From positions 124,001 to 188,000 of the forward strand of contig NW_023361359.1 of assembly GCF_001411555.2 (NCBI RefSeq): 64,000 nt of DNA, in the 5' to 3' direction. The translations under genes were made by a program, and so were the position numbers. This stretch comes from Juglans regia. Lineage: Eukaryota; Streptophyta; Magnoliopsida; Fagales; Juglandaceae. This document shows, piece by piece, positions 23,757 through 35,400 of the stretch. The notes under the pieces were generated by a model that had not been told where the DNA came from, did not search any database, and saw nothing but the letters and a program-made list of their open reading frames with translations. Positions within the stretch are counted from its first letter, which is position 1, and every line of letters begins with the position of its first letter.

Positions 23757-25590
23757 TGTGATGCCACCAGATTCCACTTGGGATCGGAAAGATATCTGAA
23801 GCGTCGGGACATGCAACACAAGGTTACCTATCCCTGTTCATGACAATTAAAGAAGCAAAGTTCCTAGTATGTAGCTAGCATTATGCAATATTTGCAGCAA
23901 ATATTTTTTTTTAGCAATAGTATGCACCAAACTGAAAATATCTAAAACACTTAAAACATACTTCATACATAATGACATACCAAACAACTGAGATCACAAT
24001 GCTAGTCCACAATGGTTGTGATCAAAAGAATATTGGAGATTCAACTCCATAAGTACAAGTAGTAATTTAAGTTAACTACTATATTATCATCGACGTCGCA
24101 CCATCACTTAGTTAACCATTTCTAGTTGGTCAATTCTTAGCTCTCCTTTAGATCCTGTAACAAGATCTACCATTCGGGGGGAATGGTAGTTAGGACTACT
24201 ATAGTGAGATTTGATTACAAATTTCACCAAGTTAACAGATAACCTCCACACAGGGTTACATGAACTTGGACATGAATTCTGACAATTAAAATGATTCTGC
24301 TAGTCGTTTCGTCAGGAATAGTGAACAATCAGAATGATTCCATCATGACTATTTTAAATCACGTACCCTAGTAATCAAAATGAATTATTACACTAGGAGT
24401 ACCTAGTAATACTCTGGTAACCAAAATGATTACACCAGGAGTATCTGCATAATTGAACTTGAACTGAATTCTGACAATCAAAATGATTTCACCAGAAGTA
24501 CCTCGCATGAATTACAAATAGAGATACTCAGACAATCATAATGATTACATCGTGAGTATCCTAGACATAACTGATTTGAACGTAACTCAAAAGATGTTAC
24601 TTAAGATAGAAACATTTCGTAACATGACATAACATGCAATAGACCACATACTTAACATGACATGCTTTCAACAGTGAATGTTACATGACATGACATGTAA
24701 CATATGGCTTACTTAAAAAGACATACTTGCAATGTATAGCAAAACGTGACAGAATATCTTGCATAACAGATATATAATTCATGACAGAATGAATACTGTG
24801 TGGCAGATGAATATGTAATGACTTGGTATGGCACTTAAGATAACATATAACTTACCTCGGTCTTCGCATTTCTAGGCAAAAACTCAAGCGCGATCACGAT
24901 GAACTGAAAGTTGTGATTTCTAAAGTTAGAACTTAATCACTAACAATTAGAAATATGAAAAAAAAAACAAAAAACTAAAAAACTAACTTAGAGCAAAATT
25001 ACCATTTTACCCTCTACAAGTGGAAAAATGATCATTTTATCCCTAACTCAAGGATTTTGCATCCTAACTCCAAAATACCAAAATTTACATACCTCATTTA
25101 AATTTTGTCCTAAAATAAAATATTAAATTAGAAAAATTTAAAACTAAACATAACTATGAAAACTCCATAGGGGCCGAAACGTGCATATGCTTTTTCCCTT
25201 GATTTTTGTTGCAGTTCTCCCAATTTCAGAATTGATGATCAAGACAACTTTTTGCAACAAAGATCTTCCTATCCTAAGTTTTAAAACATACTTAAACATC
25301 CATTAAAAAGAAATGCTAATCATCACCACCAAACTTTTTAGTAAAATGATCCAAATTTTTTAACCAAAAACAAACCCTTGAATCCAAGTTTTGATCTTAT
25401 TCAAAACATCTTTCTTATTCAAAACATCTCCAAGAACTCAAAAATTTCAAATCTTACTCATAACATATTCAAAACATCATCCTAAGATAAACCATGATTT
25501 AAATCATCAAACAAAATTCATCAAAAATCACAAAACAACACTTGGACTTTTTGGTTCTACACTTAGTCGAAAAATATAAACTTTTTCTTA
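23757..25590 (-). mobile_element. GYP2 3' LTR, terminal part (L' copy 1)
   Basis: In minus-strand sense this is the end of an LTR finishing GGCATCACA at 23757. It matches 47101-48071 plus 50396-50900 (GYP2 5' LTR) and 56628-58990 (GYP3). It is joined to 27823 onward once LTR S is removed: the interrupted text around TTTTTCTTA|ACTA is intact at 50905. It contains the hairpin (24205-24226) and splice-like signals. The flank at 23752-23756 is CAAAG; the matching duplicate would lie beyond the element's other end, outside the window. Confidence 0.7.
24108..24855 (-). other. Putative intron and 3' tail frame, L' copy 1
   Basis: On the minus strand a CGAG|GTAAGTTAT donor (24855) and a TTGTTACAG acceptor (24155-24156) bracket a 701-base interval. 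The hairpin TGAGATTTGATTACAAATTTCA lies at 24205-24226. The tail of 47 bases encodes a frame ending QLEMVN and TAA at 24108. GYP3 has the same 47-base tail (56978-57024) ending QLEMID. Confidence 0.4.
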
Positions 25591-26699
25591 TGTAACACCC
25601 CGTATTTTAGTGTATTTTTATTGAATGATTATTTTTATGTTATTCAAAAAATTATTCTTTTATTTTAAAATTACTGGATTTTAATTGGGTTTTTTTTAGG
25701 ATTTTTAATTTGTTAATTTGGTGAAAATTATTTTTATGTGCTTTCTTAATATTTATTTAATGTTGTGCATTTAAATTACTTTTAATATTTAAATTAATTA
25801 CTGTGAGATTTAATTATTTCAATTTGACTTTACCATTACGTTTAAATTATTTTATTTAATTTGTGGTTTTAAAATCGTTTCCGTTGGATCATTTTCGTGA
25901 CTCAAGTTATGAGGATTGGACCTCATTTCTTTTCCCCTATTTTTCTTTTCCTCCTTTTCTTTTCTTTCTTTTCTTTTTCTTCTCCCAGTTTTTTCCTTTC
26001 CCGCGCGCGAAGCCCAGCCCCCTCCCTCTCTCTTCCGTCCGTTTCTTTCTCTTCCACCCAGCGCCGCCGTGCGCCTCCCGTGACCAACACCGCCCCTTCC
26101 GTTCCCCTCCCCATCGGCCGGCGACCCTTCCCCGTGAATCTCAGCCCCTATCTCGCTGCCATTAGCCTCCACGCGCAACACCCTGCCGCGGCTTCATTTC
26201 CTTCGCGCGCCGCCGTCGCGCCACCATTGGCTACCATCTTCCCACCACTTCATTCCCGACCTCTTGGCAACCCAATGGACCCAACCCCGGCTCCGATCCA
26301 TCACCGGTGAAGCACAACCAAGTCCATCTCCGATTTCGGCATTTTTGGCCTTAAACCACCATTTGCGCCGTCATCCACGGCAAACCACCACCACCATTGG
26401 CTTCACCGACCTCTCTAGGCCCTACCCTATCATTTTGGGGTCTTCGTTTGTCTCCGTTGAAAAGTGGGTATTTGTGACCCACGGCCACAGTGTATTTTAC
26501 ACTGTGGTGTTGCTCAGACGTCGCCTTTTTCAGCTTCGTGATCCTCCGGAAATTATCATATAGCGCTGTAAGTATTTTCCAAAGAATTCTCATGAATTTT
26601 ATGTATTTTTGCACTAACCCATTTCACTGTATTTTTGGCATGCCGGACTGAGTCCGAGGAGTACGGGGGTCGGATGGATTTGTGATTGGAGTTGTTGGT

Positions 26700-26747
26700 T
26701 TGATTGGATTGGATTGGTTATTGGTTATTGGTTATTGGTTATTGATG
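26700..26747. repeat. TTGG-type short tandem repeat
   Basis: GGATT units pass into four ATTGGTT units in LTR S, in the putative intron. Confidence 0.7.
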
Positions 26748-27060
26748 GATTTTGGATTGGTTGGTTCATGTGCATTTCATGCATGTTCATGTTTGTAAAG
26801 GAAAACTGGGTTTTCGTGTATTGCATTCATGTTCATGTGTTTATGAAAACTGGGTTTTCATGTGAGAATGGAATTTGGGTGCGTGCGTATCACGACCCCA
26901 AGCCGAGATGGGGCATTATCTCGGTGGAGCTCCTCTGGTTACTCGGGAGCGGAATAAACTGAGTAACGTCCCCTGGATTGTCGCTGGGCGACAATGGGAT
27001 CGGACGAGAGATTCGTGCCGACTCCGTGGTCCTTCTGCTGGCGGGGACTAGAGGATGTCT

Positions 27061-27153
27061 GGCCATGTACGCGCTGGGCGCGGAACTGGGCATCGCTCGT
27101 TGCGTAGTGGGTGCTCGGCCATGTACGCGCTGGGCGCGGAACTGGGCATCGCT
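27061..27153. repeat. 56-bp duplication in LTR S
   Basis: A 37-base segment starting GGCCATGTACGCGCTGGG occurs at 27061-27097 and 27117-27153 without a mismatch that I can see. Confidence 0.85.
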
Positions 27154-27822
27154 ACGAAGCCAGGACGTGCGGATGGTCCCTAGGGGAGGCCATGGTGCAT
27201 AGGGTATTGACGGATTAAATGGACTATTTTCTGGGAAAATAGCGTGTGTTGGATTTTGTGTAATTCATTTTCTGGGAAAATGTTTTACGGATTATTTTTG
27301 GGCCAAATGGGATTTTTGGCGTGTGTTGGAAAATTATCATTTTCGGGGAAAATGATGTTTTAAGGAAAATGCATATTTCTTCATATGCATACATGTTGGT
27401 GGCATTAATGCATTTTTATATTCCTGAGTATATTTTTTGGGTTATACTTACCTGCGGTACCATTCTGTGGTAACGCAGATTTTGATGCAGATGAGGAGGA
27501 GGAGGGTGAGCCTGAGGAGACGGCTCCGCCCGAGGAGTGATCTGGGATCACTGTTTATTGTTATTTTATTTTACCCTTTGTATTTTTAGGACATGTGTTA
27601 ACTTTATTTTGGATGACTGTATAACTACTTTTAAAACTTTACTGATGTTTACTTGTATTTTAATTCTGGTACTTAGTTGACTAATCCGCTGCGTTGTTGT
27701 TGTACACCGTTGCATGTACACACACTTGGCACTTTCGTTGGGATGTGTGACCGTGTTGTCATCATCCCGGCGTCTCGATTCCCGTGTTTTCCTTACATGG
27801 GGGTCGGGGGCGCCACATCTTA

Positions 27823-28486
27823 ACTAATTTTGATCAATCTCTTGATCCATGGTTTAAAAATATGGGATCTTCAAACCAAAATATCACATAGCTTAAAAAT
27901 GTGTCCTAAAGAAGATCCAACCATCAAACATAAAATCACATGGCTAAAAATCAATAAAACATGGATATAACCTAAAAACATCAAATCTTAGATCTAACCT
28001 AAATCCTCTTCATAGAAAAATCATATCTTGAAAAATAATACTAAATAACTTCAAAATAACATCCTAACATGAATATAAGAGGCTTAGGATCATCAAATAA
28101 AAATATCAAAGCCTTTGGAGTAAGATTAAACCACGAAATATTCAAACTTTCTCAAATCATAAATTGTTTTTCCACTTCCAGTTTCTAAGGTTTTAGATCT
28201 AATAAGATATTTCATCAAAAGCTTTAGTCATGCAATAAATCCTCAATAAACATTCATAAACACATGTTAACAAAACTGCATAAAATTTTCGGACCAAGAT
28301 ATGTCCATTAGCTTGGTAAAAAACTCAAAACTATAACACACTCACTAGTTTAACGCCCAAAATGAACTTTCCATGGCTAAAACAACTATTCACCAACAAA
28401 CTCACTACTAAATGAACCAAATAATATATCCATGGAAACTAAACTCAAAGATGCACAACTTTCATTAAGAGCTTTAGTTATTTTTT
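27823..28486 (-). mobile_element. GYP2 3' LTR, middle part
   Basis: This continues the L' LTR after LTR S and matches 50909-51270 and 59040-59690. The match to those copies ends near 28470 at AACTTTCAT, and 28487-28621 cannot be assigned confidently to L' or to the start of LTR M2. Confidence 0.6.
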
Positions 28487-29545
28487 TTGGAAGGCCTTAA
28501 GAGTCTTTCATTTAACAACTTCAGCCCAAGATGGGAGTAGCTCTAGAATGCCTTGTAATTTTTGGTCCTATTTAGAAACCCAGGCCCAATGGCTTTAGGT
28601 CCATGACCCAAACCCTAGTCACTAGTTCCATGTGTCATGCATGTATTGCACTATGAATCTAGACTCGATATGAGCTAAGGCGGAGAGAGAAGTGTAGGGA
28701 AAACACCAAGAGGTGGCTTGCATGCCTACCCTAGAGGATTGGTCACTTGTCAAACATGCTAGAAACCTTCTAAAAGAATCAAGAGACAAAATGAACCTAG
28801 GAAGACTAAAGGATTTCGGCCAACCAATTCCCATATGCATAGACCCATAGTTTTGGCCCAATTTCGAGTTCCAAGGTAGATTTTCTTGGAAAGAGAGGCC
28901 TAGGGAAGAGGAAGCTAGTTTTTGTAGAAAAGCTGCATGGGAAATTGAAGGGGGGCACATGGGATTTTGGATTTGTCAGACTTTTGCCAAATGTCAAACA
29001 TGCATTATGCTTCTAGAAGCTTTGATGAAGCGACTCATGTATCAAAGGACTAATATACCCCTAAGATTTCGGCTACCACACTCCGAATGCACCTCTTCAC
29101 TTGCCACTTGCCACTTGCCACTTAAGTTATTTTTATACCAATGGCACATGAGGAGTCACCTATGGAAGTAGCACTAGGAGATGAAGCATCAACCTAGGAA
29201 GTGGAAAAGGGAGCGGATGGCTATGGCATGGCACACGCCTATGCCATGTGTCACTCATGCAAAGTTTGTCTCTAGGGAAAAGGAAGAGACCTGGAGTTGT
29301 TTTACCTCTTTGATCAAATGCACAATGCACTTAGTTGAGAATTGGAAGAGGCATAGATGGAAGAGATGGATTCAGAAAAAGGAAGGACCCACACGCCAGC
29401 CACAAGCCTTTTACCATCTCAATACTATCCAAAGGTGGGGAACACAAAGACTCATTTTCGGATAAAGAGAAGAAGGATGAAGGAAAGGCTACTTGTCTTA
29501 CATGCAATGAGCTTCAAGCAACCAATGAGGGATTGAGGAAAGTTC

Positions 29546-29553
29546 TATAAAAG
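29546..29553 (+). promoter_or_regulatory. TATA box of LTR M2
   Basis: TATAAAAG at the position equivalent to the TATA box of M1, followed by leader-like sequence. Confidence 0.5.
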
Positions 29554-30930
29554 GGAAAGTTCTATAAGGATCGGTTTTCTCTTAGTCTTACACACACAAG
29601 TCACTTTGTCAACTCAAAATGAGATCCAAATCTCATAAGATTTCGAGAATGGTGAAATACACACACTTCTACCTGTTTTTATGGAAAAAGGTTTTAGGGT
29701 TTTTAATGAGCCCATGAAGCCGAATAGTGGGGGATGTATATCCTCTATGTTTTCGATCACCACATGTATACTTATCTTATTTCAAGTTTTGTTTTGTAGC
29801 ATGAGTGAAATGAAGGGGTTTTGACCTACAAGCCCTAAAGGCCGAATAGTTTAAGATCAAGTGATGCCCTAGAAACCCTCACACACTCAAGAACATGAAA
29901 TAGGGTTTCTAGACACTTTCTAATGAAGCACATTCAAATTTATAACTTGCTAGTATTTATTTACGTGGATTTTGTAAGTATACACTCAATTTACTCTTGG
30001 TTAATACTTGAATATATTTGTGTAAATCCTTTCATTGTTATGTTTGCTTTATTTGCTATCTCTTGTTTGTTTGTTTGAATATGCTTATGTGATCTTGGAA
30101 TTTGAATATTACATGAATGATATGATTTGGATTAAGATGAAAATGGCAAGTATGTTCTTAGCATGTTTCAGTTCCAAGAAAAATATTGTTGTCAATTTGT
30201 GGTACCGGATGATTCGGCTATACCATGTCTTAGAAGTTTCATATCTTAGCCAAATACCATGATTTTATGTTTCATTTCTTATGCTTTGATTTCTAAGCAA
30301 ATATGTTTGAAAAAGAAGCATGTTTAAGTGATGATTCTTCAAGTTTTTGCACCTACATGTTTCGACCAAGGCCCTTTTTCATAGTTCCTTGTATATGTTT
30401 TGGTAGTCCATGTGATCTATGTTATCATGCCATGAATTGAACATGTTATGCTTGGTTATTTTTTCATGCATGGCATTTCATGTGTCATATGTCAAGTGTA
30501 AGTGTGTATGTCTTAAGTCTCATGTCACATGCATTTGGGGGAAAAGTGTTTCCAAAAAGTGTTTTCAAAGAAAAAAGTTTATAAGTTTTATCACGACCCC
30601 AAGTGCTAGGGCTAGGGAATGTCCTAGTGGAACTTCTTTGTCCACTCTGGAGTGCTTAAGAATAGAGTAGTAACTCCTGGATCAACAAATAACCATCAAC
30701 GAGTCTCAAATGGATTCTTTTCAAAGAATGCCGGAGCAAGGAAGCGCCTAACGCTAGTGGTTGCATAAGGCATGTAACCCAACGAAATAAGGTCTAGTTA
30801 ATATGAATATCTGTTTATGATGTATTCATCACGGTGGATAGACTATTGATGGTGTAGTAACTAGCAGGAACACGTAGTGCTAAGGGTAACCGTGTTGTAT
30901 CCACCCTCTGAATAAGGATAAGAGCTCATA

Positions 30931-31029
30931 AGATAAGGATCACTTGATGAAAATCTCGTGATAAGATAAAGATCACTTGATGAAAATCTCGTGATATGAT
31001 AAGGATTGCTTTATGCAAATCTTGTGATA
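30931..31029. repeat. 33-bp tandem repeat, three copies
   Basis: Units start at 30931, 30964 and 30997. Each contains a variant of GATGAAAATCTCGTGATA. The third copy is the most diverged. It is in LTR M2. Confidence 0.85.
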
Positions 31030-31305
31030 TGTTCTGATTAAGATCAACGTGAATAAGAAAGTTAAGAAGTTTTTTCTAAAAAGCTAAAGTTTTTGTTATA
31101 AGTCTTTTGAAAATGGTGAAGTCATATGTCAAGTATATGTCCATGCACGCATTTCATGATATACCTCTTGTATGCTTGTGTTAATTATTGTATGTTGTGT
31201 GATTACTTGCTGAGGTTTCTCGAAATCTCATTGTGGTAGTTATCACTACTATTCCCCAACTGGAATGGTAGAAGTTGTTGGAAGTACCTCAAACTCACAA
31301 GAAAC

Positions 31306-31608
31306 GTGAACCTAGACGGTTCCTTGATAGAGGACAAGTATACTGTTCAGACTCGTTATGACTATACTGCTGACGCAATAAAACACACGGCTAAGCTTCT
31401 CATGGAGATCCTAACCAAGAATATGAAATTTTGGTTGAATATGGACCAACTGTTTACTTATCTGGAGCGAGCCTCAAAGGCCTCAGCTAACGTGAAGGCA
31501 ACATCAAAGGACTTAGGTTTGACACCGCCCGAGCCTCAGCAATCCCATGGGGTCTTCTGGTGTTTGTCTCCTGATAGGACAGTAGTGATGAAGAAAACGG
31601 GAACCTAA
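31306..31608 (+). CDS. Short frame near the 3' end of LTR M2, unknown
   Basis: A 100-codon frame begins just after the hairpin and the GGAATGGTAGAAG palindrome of LTR M2 and ends at TAA 31606-31608. The first residue is read from a GTG (31306-31308, in AAACGTGAACC), so there is no ATG start. The middle (HTAKLLMEILTKNMKFWLNM) could form an amphipathic helix, and the end has PPEPQQ. I do not recognise it. LTR L2 has a helical frame in the equivalent place (39752-39891), so it may be the last exon of a spliced LTR unit. It may equally be chance in a non-coding LTR. Confidence 0.25.
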   Translation: MNLDGSLIEDKYTVQTRYDYTADAIKHTAKLLMEILTKNMKFWLNMDQLFTYLERASKASANVKATSKDLGLTPPEPQQSHGVFWCLSPDRTVVMKKTGT

Positions 31609-31999
31609 GTTATTTTTTGTAAAGAAAAAAAAAAGAGAGAAAGAACTTATGGTTTAGATCTCAAACTTTTGAAGAACTACGTTTTGAGGAGGTCCAATGT
31701 TTTGGGAGATTAACTATACTCTATGCTTTTGGGATGCTATATCTTTATGATACATGTTTATGGTTATGGATAATGTTGGGATATTTTGTTAGTACGGTGC
31801 TATGTGCTTTGTAATTGCTTATCACATTGATTAGATTACCCAACTTTTACTATTTTTCCACTGCTATATTATTGCATACTGCTAGTGTACTTAGGTGCAT
31901 AGCATGTTATCTGTCATGCATGAGGGGTGTGTAGCCTTGTGTTACATGTCCTAGTGTTTCAGTCACCGTCCAATCCCAAGAGGGGCTAAGGGCACCACA

Positions 32000-32401
32000 G
32001 TTGATCTTCCATGGGTGGGTGGAAACTACCTCTAGAAGCTTTGTCAAGGTGGCCAAAATTAGTGGCCTTAATGGGCCTTAAACAAGTGGACTTCATTTGG
32101 GGTTTAAATAGGGTTTGGTAGGGGTTTGAGATGCTATCAAGCCTGTATCTAATTTTTCTTAGCTCAATCAAACTTGCAAGGCTTAAAAGGTTGGAAAATG
32201 ATGCCATATCAAACTTTTGGTGAATTAATAGCATGTGGAAGTGATTTAATCAAATAATTAAATACAATGCTATAAATCGGATCAAAAAGGGTTTGGAGGC
32301 CAACTTTAGGGTTTGGGGAAACCGTTTAGGGTTTCACTAGGGTTGAAATCCTCTTTTGTTTGGCACAAATTGGTTGATCAGATAAAAAAGAATAGGGTTT
32401 C
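32000..32401 (-). mobile_element. GYP2 3' LTR, inner part
   Basis: This matches 51577-51890 closely, up to GGGTTTGGAGG near 32301. It is interrupted on the left by LTR M2 and on the right by LTR L1. The last five bases, GTTTC (32397-32401), are the target duplication of L1. Confidence 0.75.
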
Positions 32402-35400
32402 CGTAACACCCCGCTTAATTAACCCTTAAGTACTCTAGATTAGGCTTTAAATTATATGTTAATCAATTTCATTAAGATTGATAGTGGATTAGCATTAATG
32501 TTGGTACTTAGTGTTAATGAGCTAAGGATTAGAGAGGCAAGCACATTAGTAATTTTGGTGAGGCTTTTTAGGACCCAAGTACATTCATGGGTCTAGCCCA
32601 AGAAAACCTTGAACAAAGCCCTTAGGAAATCAAGGCTAGTTTTGGCCTAAGTATAGGAAGATATAAGGCCTTTGGTGTAGATTGGACCCTAGGCCCTTTT
32701 CAAGCCCCTATGGCCCAAAGCCATATTTGGACTTATTTCACCATTCAAAGACCAAAGGTTCAATACACCATATCATTGGTTTCCTTGAGCCCAAATCACA
32801 CTCAAAGTACCCAAATTAAGTTTTGAATACTCCTTTAAACCATGATTATACCATGTTAATACCCTAGCTAAACCATCCAACATGTCATTAAGAAAAAGGA
32901 CATAACAAGCCCAAACCATGCTTCAATCGGTTTTGTGCATTGCCCTTTGTAATGCTTGGACTGTTTTGCCCTTGGGCCCAACATTTTTGTGGTTTGTCCT
33001 CAAGGGTAATACGGTCCTTAAACACCTCATAAGCCCCTCCCAAACTCAGTTTGAGCCTTGGATGAAATTGGTTGCATCAACCAACTGAAAGAACCCAATC
33101 GGGTGAACTTTGGTTTAGTTTGTATATAAACCATTTGGATTGAATTTGAACCAGGCTCCTGCCATGGTTTGCACCACCACCCCACACCACCTCCTTCTCC
33201 ACCCAACCAAAAAGTCTCATGACCGTCATGAAGGACTTTGACTCATTTTGTATAACACCCTGCTCCTTCCTTCTAACGTAAGCAAATTCTGAGGATGGAA
33301 ATTATGTAACAGTCTGCCCCTTCTCTCTAGCGACTGCGAGCCTCGTTATGCATGCCGAATCTAGATGGCGTGTTTCTAAAGATATTATGTGATTTCTAAA
33401 GTACGCCCAATGGTTTAAATGCACTGAAAATATTTATATGGGGTATTTCCAGTGTTATTGAACTAAGCCTAATTTTAAATAAGACAATTATAATATTTTT
33501 AAAAGCCCCATTAAATGGTTTTATTCTTTTAAAGATATTAAATAAGACATCATCATATTATTAATAAAGAAGGAATATTATTTTATAAATTAAAGTTTAG
33601 TTTAAATAATATTCTACCTTAATTCCTCTCAGTTCTTTTAATTAAGTTAATGTTTACGCATTTTAAATCAGTGTTTTAATTCCCCACCGTTAGATCGTCT
33701 TATAGATCCGAAGATGAAGGGCTTGAATTAAATACCCAAGCCCCCTCTCTTTCTCCCTCACTTTTCCCTTCCCTCTCTCTCTCCTCCCTCTCCCTCTTGT
33801 GTACGCTACAAGCCCCTCTCCCTTTCACCTAATTCTCCCTCAGCTAGACCAGTGCCACCATGCGCCGCCCAGCCTCACCTCCACCACCAACAGCGTCCTC
33901 CCACACCGGAGAGCTCCTACCACCGAACCCAGCCTCCACCTTGTAACCACTCTCTCCCATGCATGTTCGCAGCCCCTCACGCACGGCTTCACCGTGCATA
34001 GCACCTAGTGCCACTGTACACGACCACCGAGCACCACCACGAGCCCCTTGAGCCTCACCCTTCCACCTCCCCTCAACCCAGCCGTCATAGCTCCCCCCTA
34101 GGCCATGCACAAAACCCACGGGTTTCTCCCCTTTCCATCGCAGTGCGCCACCTCCTGGCCACTTCACCACCACCAAAGCCTCCTCTGGCCACCGGCAACC
34201 TCCCTTAGCCACCTCCATGTCTAACCGAGCCACCTAGCTCCCCCACTCTCTCACGGACTCTCCCTCCACCTCACAGCTAGATCCGCCCCCTCCAACCACC
34301 ATGGCTTCACCCGAACGCCACCACAAGCTCCACAGCACCTCCCTTAGCTCCTCCATGGCCAGCCATGACCAGCCAAGCTCCCCCTCCATTTCCATGCTTT
34401 GAGACACACGGGTTTCCCTTGGAAACCCACGGCTCCCCCTTGTTCCGCCACCCCAACCACCATGAAGACCACCCTCAGCCTCCCTTGGCCTCCCCTAGCC
34501 TAGCCTAAGCCCAAACCGCCAATTTACGTGGTGGACAGCCACTGTGCTTGGCTAACCGCCATTGTACACGGCTAGATATGTCGTGTTAAGCCCATCACCG
34601 CCACCACGAGGTCACCATGAGCCCTTCCAAGACCACACTTAGCTATCCAAACACCCAAACAGCCAGTGTATGTGGGTTAGCTGCCACGTACGACCCTTCC
34701 GACATCATCGACTGTTACAATCAGTGAGTAACGCACGGGTTATCCCGACAATGGTATAACCCTCTCTCCCTTGTTATTTATGTTATACGCTAGTTGGTTG
34801 GTTGGTTAGGTTGTGGACTGTGCTGTTAGTATTTGTGGAGTTCGTTGTGTAGTATGGAGATGTGATGTGATGTGCTGTGTATGTGAAGTATTAGGCGTAG
34901 TTGGGGACTGTGCTGTGAAGTGTGGATTGGAAAGAGTACATGTGGAGTGTACTTTGTGTGGCGTAGCATGTGTGAAGGGAGTACACATGGAGTGTACTCC
35001 ATGTGATGGAGTGATGCACCATATGGCGTGTACGCCATAGTGGTGATGTGGCGTAGCGTGTGTGAAGGGAGTACACGTGGAGTGTACTCCATGAGGTGAA
35101 GTGACACACCATGTGGCCTGTCGCAGAGATAAGGATGGTTGTGTGGTTGATGGGCGTAGAGAGTGGTGAGTAGTGTCGGGAACTGTGGAATAATGTCCCG
35201 AGGTAGTTAAGATGTGGCCTGTAGTCTGAGGTGACAAGTGTCACCATGTAGCTGGCTTATGATTGGGAGTATGTGAAGTGACAGAACAAGTGTAAGAATG
35301 CGCAGCAGTAGCATGACTGGGGAATGTCACGAAGTGACATGGTTACTGGCAGTCGTGCTTGTGATGGGTGAGGAGTTAGTGTAGGAATGACGTAGCATGA

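Larger units (their letters stand above)
26568..27540 (+). other. Putative intron and acidic tail frame in LTR S
   Basis: Donor GCT|GTAAGTATT at 26568 and acceptor TTTGATGCAG ending 27490. The stem-loop CTGCGGTACCA...TGGTAACGCAG (27452-27478) sits 12 bases before the acceptor. The following frame encodes a Glu-rich tail of 16 residues (EEEEGEPEETAPPEE) closed by TGA at 27538-27540. The conserved order with other LTRs is the support; there is no transcript data. Confidence 0.4.
25591..27817 (+). mobile_element. Solo LTR S, exact target duplication
   Basis: It starts TGTAACACCCCG and ends GGGCGCCACA, flanked by TCTTA at 25586-25590 and 27818-27822. Removing it restores the GYP2 LTR text. It is 2227 bases with no internal genes. 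It has a pyrimidine-rich then GC-rich exon-like part (25920-26560) whose open frames on both strands look compositional. It also has a GTAAGT donor (26568), the CACGACCCC module (26889-26970), a 56-bp duplication (27061-27153) and a 3' acidic frame (27491-27540). Confidence 0.9.
28622..31999 (+). mobile_element. Solo LTR M2
   Basis: It ends GGGCACCACA at 31999, where the GYP2 LTR text resumes (GTTGATCTTCC, as at 51577). Its start is uncertain: homology to M1 begins at 28622, but the element may extend back to about 28487. No target duplication was found on the left. It contains a TATA box (29546-29553), a GTAAGTATAC donor (29974), the CACGACCCC module (30593-30690), a 33-bp triplicate (30931-31029), the hairpin TGAGGTTTCTCGAAATCTCA (31211-31230) and a 100-codon tail frame (31306-31608). 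Confidence 0.7.

Noticed and set aside
25852..26614. Several frames of 80-137 codons on both strands of LTR S
   Set aside because: Pro/Ser/Arg-rich on one strand and Gly/Arg/Glu-rich on the other, the usual product of CT-rich DNA; none has a recognisable domain.
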